A stretch of DNA of 64,000 bases from Lepus europaeus (GCF_033115175.1 NC_084839.1:39231501-39295500), one strand, 5' to 3'. Numbered from the stretch's first letter, positions 53,782-64,000 are shown. Notes: generated by a model not told the origin, from the sequence alone. Numbers and translations: made by a program.

Positions 53782-53811
<30 letters not shown>
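53497..53811 (+). mobile_element. Older C-SINE with (CA)n tail
   Basis: Old-type head 'gggtgggcatttgacggagc', 'gtgtgagtcctggctctgcc', 'ggagacctggaagagtcgct', then 'ctctccattcataatcacac' running into about fourteen CA units (53783-53811). Confidence 0.88.
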
Positions 53812-53813
<2 letters not shown>

Positions 53814-54148
53814 TTGCTGTCTTAGCCGTTGGAGTGAATTTTCTCTAATGCCCTTTCCATCGTGTTTTCTTGGGGGCCACAGGAAAGGACTGGGCTGAGA
53901 ACCACGTTTGGGCTCCAAGCTGCCGGCCCTGGCTGCACGGCAAAGATGACTGTGGGGCCTCCCTGGGCTCACGGAGGGTCAGGTGGTGGCTGCGGGCAGA
54001 GCGCCCTATGCCCCAGCTGCAGGAGGCTGCGCAGGGCCCCTTCCAAGCGCAGGGCTGCTGGGAAGCAGGGGCGGGGGCCAGGTCCCGAGCCCTGGTGGGA
54101 GGAGGTGTTTGGGGGAGGCAGTGGATGCAGGGGTTAAGAGGCTGTCTG
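53812..54148. other. Unique GC-rich sequence, no gene recognised
   Basis: No repeat or exon recognised. Confidence 0.45.
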
Positions 54149-54149
54149 G

Positions 54150-54455
54150 AGGTCGGCGCTGTGGCGTAGTGGGTAAAACCGCCACCTGCAGTGCCAGCAT
54201 CCCATGTGGGCGCCGGTTCGAGTCCCAGCTGCTCCACTTCCGATCCAGCTCTCTGCTATGGCCTGGGAAAGCAGCAGAAGTTGGCTCAAGTGCTTGGGCC
54301 CCTGCACCCACATGGGAGACCCGGAAGAAGCTCCTGGCTCCTGGCTGCAGATCGGCACAACTCCAGCCATTGAGGCCATTTGGGGAGTGAAACAGCAGAT
54401 GGAAGACCTCTCTGTAATTCTGCCTTTCAAATAAAGAAATAAAATTTTTATTAAA
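54150..54455 (+). mobile_element. C-SINE, close to consensus
   Basis: Head 'gaggtcggcgctgtggcgtag', B box 'ggttcgagtcccag', core intact, tail 'gcctttcaaataaagaaata'. Confidence 0.96.
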
Positions 54456-54474
54456 AAAATAAAGAAGCTCCCTG

Positions 54475-54706
54475 GGTCATCCGCAGCCCCCAGTGGAGTG
54501 CCTGGGTCCGAGTCCCAGCTCTGCGCCCAGTTCAGCTTCCTCCTGCTGTGCACACTGGCTCAGGTGCTTGGGTCCCTGCCACTCATGGGGAAGACCAGGC
54601 GTGAGTGCGGGGCTCCAGCCTGTCCCAGCCCTGGCCGTTGTGGGTCCTTGGGGTGTGAACCAGCAGATGGGAGATCTCTGTCTCTCTCCCTTCAAATGGA
54701 AGAAAA
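54475..54706 (+). mobile_element. Old C-repeat SINE, 5'-truncated
   Basis: 'gggtccgagtcccagctctg', 'caggtgcttgggtccctgcc', 'aaccagcagatgggagatct', and end 'cccttcaaatggaag'. Confidence 0.78.
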
Positions 54707-57700
54707 CCAGCAGAGGGTGTGTTGGTCTGGTAGCGGGGATGCCAAGGACAGGGTGGCCTGGAGGAGGTCACCTCAGAGCTCAGCCCCTGGCCCCCACCGG
54801 TGGAGGCTGTGACTGCGGGGGGCCAGGCAGGGGGCGGGCCCTAGCGAAGTGCTCTCCAGCGGCCCTGTGTGTCTGCGCTGTGCAGGTGGGATCCACGCTG
54901 GGGTCTGTGTGAGCCCAAGGGAGGCGGGAAGCTTGCTGAGTGTGTGGCCGTGGAGCTGGCCAGGGCCTGTGACAACAGGGACAGTGGCTCTGCAGCTGAG
55001 GGCCCTGGGCCAGACCACCTGTGCGGCACCTGCCGAAGATCTCAGCCAGCCCTGAGGGGACCCATGGGGAGGCGAGCCCTCCAGAGTCTGTGGCCATGGA
55101 CTTGAAGCCGGGCACTGCGAGCAAGTGGGTGGCCTATGGGTGGCCACAGCCCAGGTGCGGGAGCCGTCCCTCCTGGAGGGGAAGGAGCCAGGCAGACACA
55201 GTGGGACCCTGGCCTGGGGCTGAGGGTGCTGGGCAGGACTTCCTGCGGGAGGCCGCTTGGCCAGAGCAGGCCACGCCTCTGGCTCCCTGGGGCTCCGGCC
55301 ACCGGCCACCACATGGAGGCTCCCTGCCCCCTGTCCCCAGCCCCAACAATGACAGCCTGGGGTTCCTGTGCGGCAGGAGGCGCCCACCCCGCGCTGAGAG
55401 AAGGAACCTGCTCTTTCCCGCAGGCCTGTTTTTAACAAGACTTCCTGTTTCTTTTCTCTTTAATTGCAGAACATTTTTATAACACGCTTTGAACAGAATA
55501 AACAGAGCGGAGTGAAAACAGTGATTACAGAGCTGTAGCGGCCCTCTCTCTCTTCCTCCTGCAGGTGGGCTGGGCTGGCCAGGAGCCGGGAGCCAGTTGC
55601 TATGGGATGGGCTGGGAGTTAGGGGCCGCACCCACTCCCTCCCCGAGGGTGCTGGCCGGGCCCCTCCGCCCCGATGGGCAGTTCCCGTACAACCACGTTC
55701 ATTAACTCACCGGCAGAGAGCTCGCAGGCAGGTGCAGCTGGTCATCAGCTTCCAGGGCCCTGAGGGGACAGGAAAGAGCCTCCCCCATCACGTGGGCCCC
55801 ACCCGGTCATCCCCGCCCCCGTTTCAAGGGGACCCCTGCCTTGGGGTCCCGCATTGGTGCTGTTTCCTCTGGGAGGTTGGAAGCTAGAGCGAGTCCCTCG
55901 TGGCCACTAAGGTGAGGACCGAGGTCCTCGGAGGTGAAGGGGCAGAGAAAGGGTCAGGGAGGGGGCCCGGGGGGAGGCCCCCCAGCGCTGCCCTCGTCTC
56001 TGGCTGGCCTTGGCCCCCACAGCTGCAGGAAGAGAGGACGAAGCCCCAGAGGGGCTCATGGGTGACTGTGTCAGCAGGCCAGGCCCGGAGCAGCTGGGGT
56101 TGAGCCGGCTCCCCCTCCTCACCTGCAGGTCCCCCGGGGAAACGTGGTCACACCGCACCTCACCCCATAAGCTGTCCTGCTGGGGGCGGGGCGGCAGGCA
56201 AGTGGACCCCACCGTGTGGGGTGTGTGCAGGGGGAGGGAGCGCCCAGGGGAGGGGCCCCTTCCCGAGCCTCAGGCTGGTGACCAGAGGAGCAAGTGGGAC
56301 TGGGCAAGGCCACCTCCCTGGTTGGTGGAGCTGGGCAAGGTGAGGACTCCTGTCCCCACCTGTAAAGGAGGAAGCCGGGGCCGGAGGGAACAAGGGACGC
56401 GTCCAAGGCCGCGGTCAGCTGTGGGCAGAGCCCCGCCAGGGACTCCCTAAGAGCAAGCCGGGAGGAGGCCCCGAGCGGGAGCTGACGCCCCAGGACTCTC
56501 TCCGCAGCTGCCCAGTTGTTTCCATGTCAGTGCCTCCCTCGTAAAAGGAGGACAGTAGCCCTCCTGTGCGCCCAAGGTTGCCTACTGTGCGCCCAAGGTT
56601 TTGTCCATGCGGACGGGTCCCCGGATGTGACGACGTGAGAAGGTGGGGGTTTGCAGGGGTTTTTAGGTCGTGCACTGGAGCCTGCTGAGCCGGGTAAGGA
56701 CCCCTCTGAGAGACACCAGCCAGCTTCCAGCAGCTGAGGGGACATGGAGAAGGCGGCAGCCCGCAGCCCTGGAGCGAGCCCTGCCCGGAGCCCCACCCCG
56801 CAGGCTCCCAGGCTCCAGCACGGCCAGGGCGGCGCTGTTTTAGCCGCTCAGCTGCGGAGCTTCCCGTAGCCACGGCGGACTAAGGCAAAGCCCCTGCTGA
56901 TGGTGAGGGTCAGAAGTGAGAGCGCGGGTTTGAGACCAGCGGGACGCTGCAGAAGCTGGCCACATGCTCCGTCCCCTCACCTGCCCGCCCCACCCTGGGG
57001 GACAGCAAGCCCAGAAACAGCCTGTGGTTCTGTCCTGCAAGGCCACGCCAGGCCCCCCGGGCCCAGGCTGTGCGTTCTCTTCTGGAGGAACGGAAAACCA
57101 AAGCCGCCAAGACCAGGGCATGGCGCTGGGGCTGGGTTTACCGGGGCCCACGCGGAGTCCTCGCCGCTGTGTAAGGGCCACCGGGAGAGCCGGGTGGCGT
57201 CTGTCCTCAGACCATGAGGGCTGTGACCCTGACGCTTCTCCGGGGTGGGGGGAGCGGAGCCAGCTCTGTCCATCAGGCCGGGCCAGCACCCTCCGAGAGC
57301 ACTGGACATGCCCAGCGCAATGTGTCCAGTCCTCATTGCCAGCAAGAACCATTCGTTACAGCCGGCACCTTTGAGGCCACTCAGAAAATAGGTTCCGAAT
57401 CCCAGGAGTGCTCTCGTTCCTGCTCCAGTGGCCGGCAGTGGGTATTCGGGGAGTGCTTATGGAGGAACAGGGAGATGCCTGTTTGTGGCACATCCGGGGA
57501 CCCCTGATGAGCGGGAGCTGGCCCCATGCTGGTCCCTGCCAGCCCAGAGGTGACTGGCAAAGCGTTGGCCCACTCTGGATGCAGCGTCTTCACCCGGAGC
57601 GGTTTGCTGGGCCCGCTGCTTCCACCTGTGTCGGAAGATCTGTCTCAGAGCACTGTCAGGGCAGCGGGAACCTGAGCTCCATCCCAGACTGAGTTACCCA

Positions 57701-58455
57701 TGGGGCTTGAGACACACACACCCCTGGCAGCCCCAGGCAGAAGGAGAAGTGCGCCTGGGACTGAGCAGCAGCTCCTCCTCGCCGGGAGACGGGGAGAGCA
57801 GTGCCGCCCCGGCGCGAGCCCAGGCTTCTTTCTGTTGACCCTGTCGAGGGCCGTGCGGGCCCGTGCCAGGTGTGCCTTTCCTGCTCGGGGTTCTCAGCCT
57901 GGGAGCTCTCAGTCTCTCTGCCGCGTTTTCCAAGGTTAGACGTGAGCACACGGGGCTCACCAGGCGTGTTCTCACAGCTCTGTGTCCTTGCTGTCTGCTA
58001 CACCCCAGGCTTGGAGGCGGGCGCACAGTGGGTGGGGCTCCCCACGGCATGCGTTCTCGGGGGTAACCAGCGGTGCCAGGAGCCATCTTTCTGCCCTCGC
58101 TGTGGTCGGTGCAGTTTTCTGGCAGCCGAAGGTTTTAATAGGGAAGGCACAACTTCGGAGAGGAGTATTCCATCAGCGGGGCTTCCTCTGTTTCACAGTA
58201 AAGTGTTATCTGGATCACTTGTGGCTTGGCTGTTCCTGTCTTGTGCACCTGCCCACATGTACTACTACAACATACATGGAGGCCAGATGTGAGCTGTGTG
58301 TGATGAGGGTGGGGAGAGGTGACCAGCCAGGATCCACACAGCCAATCATGTGTCACAGGGTTTTGTATGGGGCGGTGCTTCAGAAATCATTGGTGGTTGG
58401 GGAGAAGAGTGGGTGGCTAGGCAAACACACTGCCTGAGGAGAAGGAATCTGCTGA
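54707..58455. other. Long GC-rich unique block, no gene recognised
   Basis: The longest stretch without a C-SINE (3.7 kb). 55425-55530 is an AT-rich island (listed separately). 56340-56440 has MIR-like words. 56564-56602 holds a 20-base tandem duplication. Several open frames up to 221 codons overlap on both strands. None has a domain or a consistent exon structure. Confidence 0.45.
55425..55530 (+). other. AT-rich island with splice-acceptor and poly(A)-signal signature
   Basis: A pyrimidine tract (55441-55462) leads to AATTGCAG (AG at 55468-55469), a good 3' splice site. AATAAA follows at 55497-55502. The segment is markedly AT-rich inside DNA of very high GC. It could be a short terminal exon of a non-coding RNA, or a conserved regulatory element. 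Neither is shown. Confidence 0.35.
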
Positions 58456-58466
58456 GGCAGGCCACC

Positions 58467-58479
58467 CCCCCCCCCCCAT
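58467..58479 (+). repeat. Poly(C) tract, 13 bases
   Basis: Uninterrupted C run directly before an L2-like segment. Confidence 0.9.
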
Positions 58480-58588
58480 TTATCCTATTCAATTAATTTG
58501 ATAAATATTTACTGAACATTGCTAATGCCAGGCATTCTTTAAGGAGCTGGGTTATAGTAGTGATCAAAACAGACAAAAATCATGGCCC
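58480..58588 (+). mobile_element. L2 3' end
   Basis: 'aattaatttgataaatattt', 'actgaacattgctaatgcca', 'ggcattctttaaggagctgg' and 'gatcaaaacagacaaaaatc' follow the familiar L2 3' region. Confidence 0.65.
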
Positions 58589-58591
58589 CTT

Positions 58592-58936
58592 GGGGGCCAG
58601 TGTTGTGGTGTCATGGGTTAAACCACTATTTGCAGTGCCGGCATCCCATATGGGCTCCGGTTCTAGTCCCGGCTGCTCCTCTTCCAATCCAGCTCCCTGC
58701 TAATGTGCCTGGGAAAGCAGTGGAAGATGGCGCAAGTCCTTGGGCCCCTGCACCACATGGGAGACCTGGAAGAAAGTCCTGGCTCTTGGGTTCGGATCTG
58801 CTCACCTCCGGCTGTCGAGGCCATCTGGGGAGTGAACCAGCAGATGGAAGACCTCTCTTTGTCTGTCTCTATCTCTCTCTATAACTTTGTCTTTCAACTA
58901 AATGAAATAAATTTTTTTTTTTTTTTAAAAAAGAAA
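58592..58936 (+). mobile_element. C-SINE
   Basis: Head 'tgggggccagtgttgtggtgt', B box 'ggttctagtcccgg', tail 'ctttcaactaaatgaaataa' then T and A runs. Confidence 0.94.
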
Positions 58937-59420
58937 ACCAGAATTTGATAAATCGCATCACTGGCTGGTCTGTAGCAGTTAGCGGGAAATACCTGAGTGT
59001 TCTTTTAAGATGTAATCTACCACTGTATTCCAAAAGCTGCACCTATGGAATTCAGATTTATTAAATAAAAGCTTTCTAAAAAAGATGTAATTAGGAGATG
59101 TAGCAAGGGATGGGGAGCGACAGAGAAAGTACAAATGGTGGCAAATCTAAGTGAATACTGACTGTGTATCTGAGGGTGCTTTGCAAAGTTCATGGGAAAA
59201 AGGCAGGAGATCACACACATTTTCCATGGGCTTCTCGGAGTCTCCTTGTTCAACAGAAATGATATCTGTGGGGTCTACAGAGTGTGGAGAATTAAAGGAT
59301 CTCACAATGACAGCATATGGAAGATGACAGTAAAGACCTAAAGTAGCCTGAGGTTCTTGTGTTACCTGGAAAGTGGCAGACACACTTCTTTGTATCAGAC
59401 TTTGGAAATTCAAAGAAATA
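58937..59420. other. AT-rich sequence containing a possible mariner-type MITE
   Basis: 59170-59245 has imperfect inverted ends: GAGGGTGCTTTGCAAAGTTC then ATGGGAAAA on the left, and TTTTCCATGGGCTTCTCGGAG on the right. They resemble Tc1/mariner termini. The remainder is unrecognised. Confidence 0.35.
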
Positions 59421-59501
59421 TATAGTTATTTATTTGAAAGTCAGTGTTACAGAGAGAGAGAGAGAGAGAGAAGAAGACACACTCACTCACACACACACAC
59501 A

Positions 59502-59557
<56 letters not shown>

Positions 59558-59818
59558 GTCTTCCATCCACTGGTTCACTTCCCAGATGGCCGCAATGATG
59601 GGGGCTGGGTCAGGCTGAAGCCAGGAGCCAGGAGCTTCTTGCAAGTCTCCCACATGGATGCAGGGGCCCAAGCACTTTGGAAATCTTCCACTGCTTTTCT
59701 CAAGTCATTGACAGGGGACTGGTTGGGAAGTGGAGCAGTCAGAACATGAACCAGTGTCCAAATGGGATGTTGGCACCGCAGGTGGCAGCTTCACACGCTA
59801 TGCCACAATGCCTTCCCC
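59421..59818 (-). mobile_element. C-SINE with expanded internal microsatellite
   Basis: Reversed tail 'tatagttatttatttgaaag', then (AG)n(AC)n(AG)n in place of the usual short GA tract, then the full body to 'ctatgccacaatgcc'. Extra length is due to the expansion. Confidence 0.93.
59448..59552 (+). repeat. Compound (AG)n(CA)n(AG)n microsatellite
   Basis: About ten AG, then CA/ACTC units, then about seventeen AG units. It lies within the C-SINE 3' region. Confidence 0.95.
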
Positions 59819-59859
59819 TCAAAGATGCAGATTATAACCACTAAAAGCAAAACAAAGAC

Positions 59860-60477
59860 GTATTACTCTCAAGAGTGGACGAAAATGATACTATAAAAAT
59901 ATTGGCTCAATCCAAAAGGAGGCAAGAAAGGCTCATAAAATAGTCACATACAAAGCAAATAAGATGAAGAACCATAGAATAATAATTATGATAAAATTAG
60001 AAGGCTTAGCATTCCGCATAAAGTATATAATTGTCAGAGAAAATGACAAAAGCAAACTTAACTGCGCCCTGCTTACATGTAATTTAAATATAAAGTAACA
60101 GAATTATTGGAAGGAAAATAAATACTGCACAAAGAAAGATGTGGCAGCTGTATTAACAAGAAGTGAAGCAGGTTTTACGGCAAACACAATTACTGGAGTT
60201 GGTGCTACTGCAGGTCCAATAGACCAGGAAGAGAAAACAACTCTGAAGTTGTAGAAACCTAATAATATTGCCTCAGATAAGTCACAGAACTTAAAGGAAA
60301 CACTGGAAACACACAGTCCCATAGCTGGGGGACTTTTACATGCCTTTCTCAATTGTGATTGCCAGACCAAGCAGAAAACCCCAGGAAGGAGTTATGATGT
60401 TTGGGCAACAAGGCTAACAATCTCTAATCCATTGATATATACAGAACTCAGCTCCCAATAACTTTAAACACACATTC
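59860..60477 (+). mobile_element. L1 ORF2-region fragment (old)
   Basis: AT-rich, with 'gaggcaagaaaggctcataa', 'ctgtattaacaagaagtgaa', 'ggacttttacatgcctttct' and 'caataactttaaacacacat' in L1 ORF2 order. Many stops and indels; no usable frame. Confidence 0.6.
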
Positions 60478-60809
60478 ATGGGGCCGGCGCTGTGGCGTAG
60501 CAGGTAAAGCCAATGCCTATGTTGCAGGCATCCCATATGGGCGCTGGTTTAAGTCCTGGCTGCTCCTCTTCCAGTCCAGCTACCTGCTAATGCTCCTGGG
60601 AAAGCAGTGGAGGATGGCCCAAGCCCTTGGGCCCCTGCACCCACATGGAAGACTTGGAAGAAGCTCCTGGCTACTGGCTTGGGCCAGGCCAGCCCTGGCT
60701 CTTGGTGGCCATTGGGGGAGTGAAGCAGAGGATGGAAGACCTCTCTCTGCTTTTGCTTCTCTCTCTATAACTCTTTCAAACAAATAAGTATTTAAAAAAT
60801 AAATAAAAG
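60478..60809 (+). mobile_element. C-SINE with 13-bp target duplication, inside L1
   Basis: Head 'atggggccggcgctgtggcg', full body, A-rich tail. TAAACACACATTC occurs at 60465-60477 and at 60810-60822. L1 sequence continues without loss on the right. Confidence 0.96.
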
Positions 60810-61177
60810 TAAACACACATTCTTTGCAAGCGCAGATGGAATATATTTACAAAATTGATCTTATGTGAGACCATAAATCAAGTCTCAGTAAGTTCCAAAG
60901 GATTGAAATCCAATCTAATATGTTCACTGACTACATTGGAATTAAGCTTAAAATCAGCAAAAAAAGACTATTAGAAAATTCCCAAATGTTGAAAATTAAG
61001 CAATAGTTTTTCTAAATAACTTATAGACAAGGAGGAAATAACAATGGAAATTAGAAGTTATTGAACTGAATGATGATAGAGAAATTACGTTGTAAAACTT
61101 TCAAGATACAATTAGAGTCAGGCTTAGAAGGAAATGTATAGACTTGAGTGATATTTGTAATAGCAAAGGAAAGGTGG
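60810..61177 (+). mobile_element. L1 ORF2 fragment, continued
   Basis: 'cattctttgcaagcgcagatgg', 'ccataaatcaagtctcagta', 'ggattgaaatccaatctaat', 'aattcccaaatgttgaaaat' and 'ggaggaaataacaatggaaa' track the L1 ORF2 endonuclease-to-RT region closely. Frames are broken. Confidence 0.8.
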
Positions 61178-61211
61178 GACTGTGGGTTAAGATGCTGGTT
61201 AAGACTCCCCA
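61178..61211 (+). mobile_element. Old C-repeat SINE, left piece (split)
   Basis: 'ctgtgggttaagatgctggtt' and 'aagactccccagtcct' are an old-type head. It resumes at 61478 after a younger C-SINE. Confidence 0.55.
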
Positions 61212-61477
61212 GTCCTGGGACTGGCACTGTGGCATAGTAGGCTAAGCCTCCACCTGTGGAGATGGCATCCCATGTGGGCACCAGTTCTAGTCCCGGCTGC
61301 TCCACTTCCAATCCAGCTCTCTGCTAATGGCCTGGGAAGCAGTGGAAGATGGCCCAAGTACTTGGGCCCCAGAAGAAATTCCTAGCTCCTGGCTTCAGAT
61401 TAGCTCAGTGGATAGAAGACCTCTCTCTCTTTCTGTCTCTACCTCTCAAATAAATAAATAAATCTTAAAAAAAAATT
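61212..61477 (+). mobile_element. C-SINE inserted into an older C-SINE
   Basis: Head 'gggactggcactgtggcatag', B box 'agttctagtcccgg', a short deletion in the body, tail 'ctcaaataaataaataaatc'. Confidence 0.92.
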
Positions 61478-61680
61478 CTCGTGTCCCACACCACATTCCA
61501 TGCCTGGTTCCAGGTGACTGCAGCTCCCTGTCAGTGCGGACCCAGCAGGCAGACTGCAGCTCCAGGAACTGGGGGGCCTGCACTGAGTTCCTGGCTCCTG
61601 GATTCAATCTGGCCCAATCCTAGCTCTGTCTCTCTCTCTCCCTCAGTCTCTCTGCTTCTCAAAAAACCCCTAGGTTATGT
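61478..61680 (+). mobile_element. Old C-repeat SINE, right piece (split)
   Basis: 'gtgtcccacaccacattcca' continues the interrupted old head. Then come 'gagttcctggctcctggatt', (TCTC)n and 'ctgcttctcaaaa'. Confidence 0.65.
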
Positions 61681-61689
61681 CAAAAAGAA

Positions 61690-62590
61690 AAAAAAAGAAG
61701 ATAGGAAATCAATGATTTAAATGTCTAACTGAAGAAATTAGAAAAATAATAGCAAACTAAAACCAATAGAAAGTTAGACGAAACGAATAATGAAATTGTG
61801 AGTATAAATTAAGGAAACAGGAGACAGCAAAAATCAATAGAAAAGACCCACAAAGAAGGTCCAGTGAAAAGACCAGTGAAACTGACAAGCCTTGGTGAGG
61901 TCCATCAGGGAAATCAGAGACGCACAGAGAGAGAACACATAAACGATATCAGTCATGAAAACGGGGACTTTTACACCGATCCTACAGACGCAGGGAAAGA
62001 ATAAAAAGTACATTGTGGACGATGTTATGCCAGTACGTTCAAAAACGTAGATGAAGTGGAAAAGTCCTTGAAAACACACAACTCTAATTTGACACAGCCT
62101 GAAAACCTGAATGCTCATAACTGTCGAAGAAATTGAGTCCTTACTTAAAAACGCTTCCTCTAGAGAAAACGCAAGGCTCAGACAGCCCCCCTTGTGAATT
62201 TTACCAAGCTTCAGAGGGAGAAACAGCAGCAACACTTCCAGAGGATGGGAAAAGAAAACTTTCTCAACCTGCTCTCCTGGCCCAGCAAAGCCCTAGTATC
62301 TGACAAGGAAGAAACATGACAGGACAGTTTCTGTCAGGAATATAAAGGCAAAACTCCCTAGTGAAGTATCACTCAGGGGAAACAAAAATGATACTAGGTC
62401 ATGGCCAAACTGGGCTTGTTGCAGGAAGGCAAGTCTGGTTTAGCACTTGAAAATAAATCAGTTTAGTTCATTACATTTATGGAATAAAAGAGAAAACATG
62501 TAAAATTGTCCTGATTGGTGCAGGAACATTATTTGATAAAATCGCATGTGTATTCATTGAAAAAAATCATAAGAACCTGAGAAACTAATT
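61690..62590 (+). mobile_element. L1 ORF2 fragment, reverse-transcriptase region
   Basis: 'atcaatagaaaagacccaca', 'gggacttttacaccgatccta', 'cgtagatgaagtggaaaagtcc', 'tgtgaattttaccaagcttc', 'aggcaagtctggtttagcac' and 'tatttgataaaatcgcatgt' follow L1 ORF2 in order. Frameshifts and stops throughout. It is the continuation of the copy at 60810-61177. Confidence 0.85.
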
Positions 62591-62591
62591 T

Positions 62592-62925
62592 TATTTATTT
62601 TTTTTAAGAGTTATTTGTTTGAAAGGCAGAGTTACAGAGACAGACAGAGATCTTCCACCGGTTGGTTCACTCCCCAGGTGGCCACAATGGCCAGGGCCGG
62701 CTGGGCCAGCCCCAAACCAGTAGTCAGGAGCTTCTTCTGGGTCTCCCATGTGGGTGGCAAGGGCCCAAGCACTTGGGCCATCTTCTGATGGTTTCCCAGG
62801 CCATTAGCAGGGAGCTGGATTGAAAGTGCAGCAGCTGGACTGTAAACCTGCACCAATGTGGGATGCTGGTGTCGTAGGCAGCAACTCTACCCGCTCACTA
62901 CTCCACAATGCCAGCCCAGAAGAGA
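62592..62925 (-). mobile_element. C-SINE inside L1
   Basis: Reversed tail 'ttttttttaagagttatttg', full body, head end 'ccacaatgccagccca'. L1-like 'gagaatttccttaatccaac' continues on its right. Confidence 0.93.
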
Positions 62926-63150
62926 ATTTCCTTAATCCAACACAGAGAATTGTGGTAGGGTTCTCCAGAGAAACACAACCAACTGGATGGATATGGTATG
63001 TATGTTTACATATATGTATGGACACACGTACACATGTGTGTTCACTCCCGTATCATAGAGGATGGCAAGTCCAACATCTGCAGAGCAGGCTGACAGCCTG
63101 GAGAGCCAGGGCACGCTGATGTGTGATGTGGAGAACCGTGATACATGCTG
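62926..63150 (+). mobile_element. L1 remnant interrupted by another old repeat
   Basis: 62926-62958 continues the L1. From 62955 'agggttctccagagaaacac' and 'aaccaactggatggatatgg' begin a common eutherian repeat that also shows 'ggcaagtccaacatctgcag'. Family not named with certainty. Confidence 0.5.
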
Positions 63151-63159
63151 GAGGAGTGT

Positions 63160-63540
63160 ACCTTGAAACTGCTTGAACACATGCGTGCTCTACAACCCCG
63201 GGCCTATACCTCATAGAAATGCATGCGTTTGACACCAAAAGCCATGGATGAGAATGTCCCTGGGAGCATTATGTAGTATCCCAAATCAGAACCCACCCCA
63301 GTAGCCTCATCCATGCAATGGATGAGCAAACACTGGTCTACTGAACGCTGAACACTACCCAGCAAGAGAGCCAACAGAGCCACACTAAATACCCTGGGTG
63401 AGACCCACAAACAAGCGGAGCAGCAGGGCCCAAAAGGGAGCACACTCTCTGGTTTCACTCACAGAATATCCCAAACCAAGCAAAACTAGGAGATGGTGTT
63501 GGCAGTGGGGGCCGTGGTCCTGCCCGGAGGGAGGGAGGGG
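63160..63540 (+). mobile_element. L1 3' UTR fragment
   Basis: 'ccatgcaatggatgagcaaa', 'ctgggtgagacccacaaaca', 'tctggtttcactcacagaat' and 'aactaggagatggtgttggc' resemble an old L1 3' UTR. It closes the L1 series that starts near 59860. Confidence 0.65.
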
Positions 63541-64000
63541 AAACGGCCAAGGGCCCCCCAGGCTTCTGATACAGCCCAGGTTTTCTCTGTTTGAGTGCCG
63601 TCCATGGTGCACCTGCTTAGGAAGGCTTCATGACACTTACCTGTAAAGAATTAGAGACCTGGGGGCAGGGAACGGGACACAGCCAGTGCAGCCTACTCTT
63701 GCCAGGAAGTTTCCTCGAAGAGGAAGGCAGGGCAGGTAGCAGTCGATGTCTTTTTTGAACTTCTCATGGATGATGGTGTGTTTAGGGTGGGAGGAACTGG
63801 GCTGTGCTTGTGGGCTGATGAGAGTGAGCCAGGAATGGGGACAACCGATGCAGGAGGGGGAGGTGAGAGCTGCTGGAGCCGTGCTCTCGGGCAGGGCAAG
63901 CAGAGGCTCTCGGGACAGAGCCCCTGGGCAGCGGGAGGCGGGTATGGAGGGCTCGCCCAGCGGCATTTCCTCGCTGCTGGGGACTCTTCTGAGCACGGTG
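63541..64000. other. Unique sequence to the window end, no gene recognised
   Basis: GC-rich again. The minus-strand frame at 63637-63996 has no recognised domain and is open at the window edge, so it cannot be fully judged. Confidence 0.4.

Noticed and set aside
54773-55438. 221-codon minus-strand frame
   Set aside because: Low complexity, overlapped by open frames on the other strand, and no start context or domain.
1-64000. HAAO coding exons, expected nearby if the synteny guess is right
   Set aside because: I searched both strands for its conserved metal-binding and N-terminal segments and saw none. The gene would lie outside the window.

Overview
The window comes from a lagomorph nuclear genome (rabbit, hare or pika). 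The evidence is about fifty copies of the lagomorph C repeat (CSINE). This tRNA-derived SINE has a head like 'GGCCGGCGCTGTGGC', a B box 'GGTTCGAGTCCCGG', a TCTC-rich 3' part, and an (AAATA)n or poly(A) tail. Older mammalian repeats lie beneath them: L1 fragments, MaLR/MST/MLT1 LTRs, MER5A, MIR and L2. This is ordinary non-coding mammalian DNA. I found no protein-coding exon I can defend. The long open frames are GC-rich accidents or run through repeats. There is no bacterial, phage or CRISPR content.

Layout. 1-522: the end of an endogenous retrovirus, with a polypurine-like tract and a class II-like LTR. 523-15.2 kb: repeat-rich DNA with C-SINEs, an ERVL-like LTR (5022-5367), MLT1 and MER5A fossils (5428-5805), L1 3' ends (6716-7140, 9733-10206) and two MST-type LTRs (7651-8066, 9389-9732). 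12.25-13.13 kb is an AT-rich stretch without repeats. 15.28-15.85 kb is a CpG island with NF-Y, ETS, NRF1 and Sp1 motifs. It ends at the one clear functional gene, an intron-containing tRNA-Ile(UAU) at 15855-15947. 16-58.5 kb is mostly GC-rich unique DNA broken by C-SINEs. It holds CTCF-like motifs, a triple CCAAT cluster, homopolymer and dinucleotide tracts, and an LTR inserted into a C-SINE with a 5-bp target duplication (49197-49609). 58.6-63.5 kb is AT-rich and is mostly one decayed L1 broken up by four or five C-SINEs.

Place in the genome (inference from memory, not checked). An isolated tRNA-Ile(UAU) whose intron matches the human chromosome 2 copy beyond HAAO, in a coding-poor interval, suggests the HAAO-ZFP36L2 intergenic region. 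I saw no HAAO exon, so HAAO would lie to the left of the window.

Nothing here looks like an undescribed gene system. The parts most worth testing are the CpG island beside the tRNA gene, the CTCF-like motifs (one inside the LTR, and one convergent pair), the NF-Y triplet, the LTR nested in a SINE, and several AT-rich islands that look conserved but carry no repeat.
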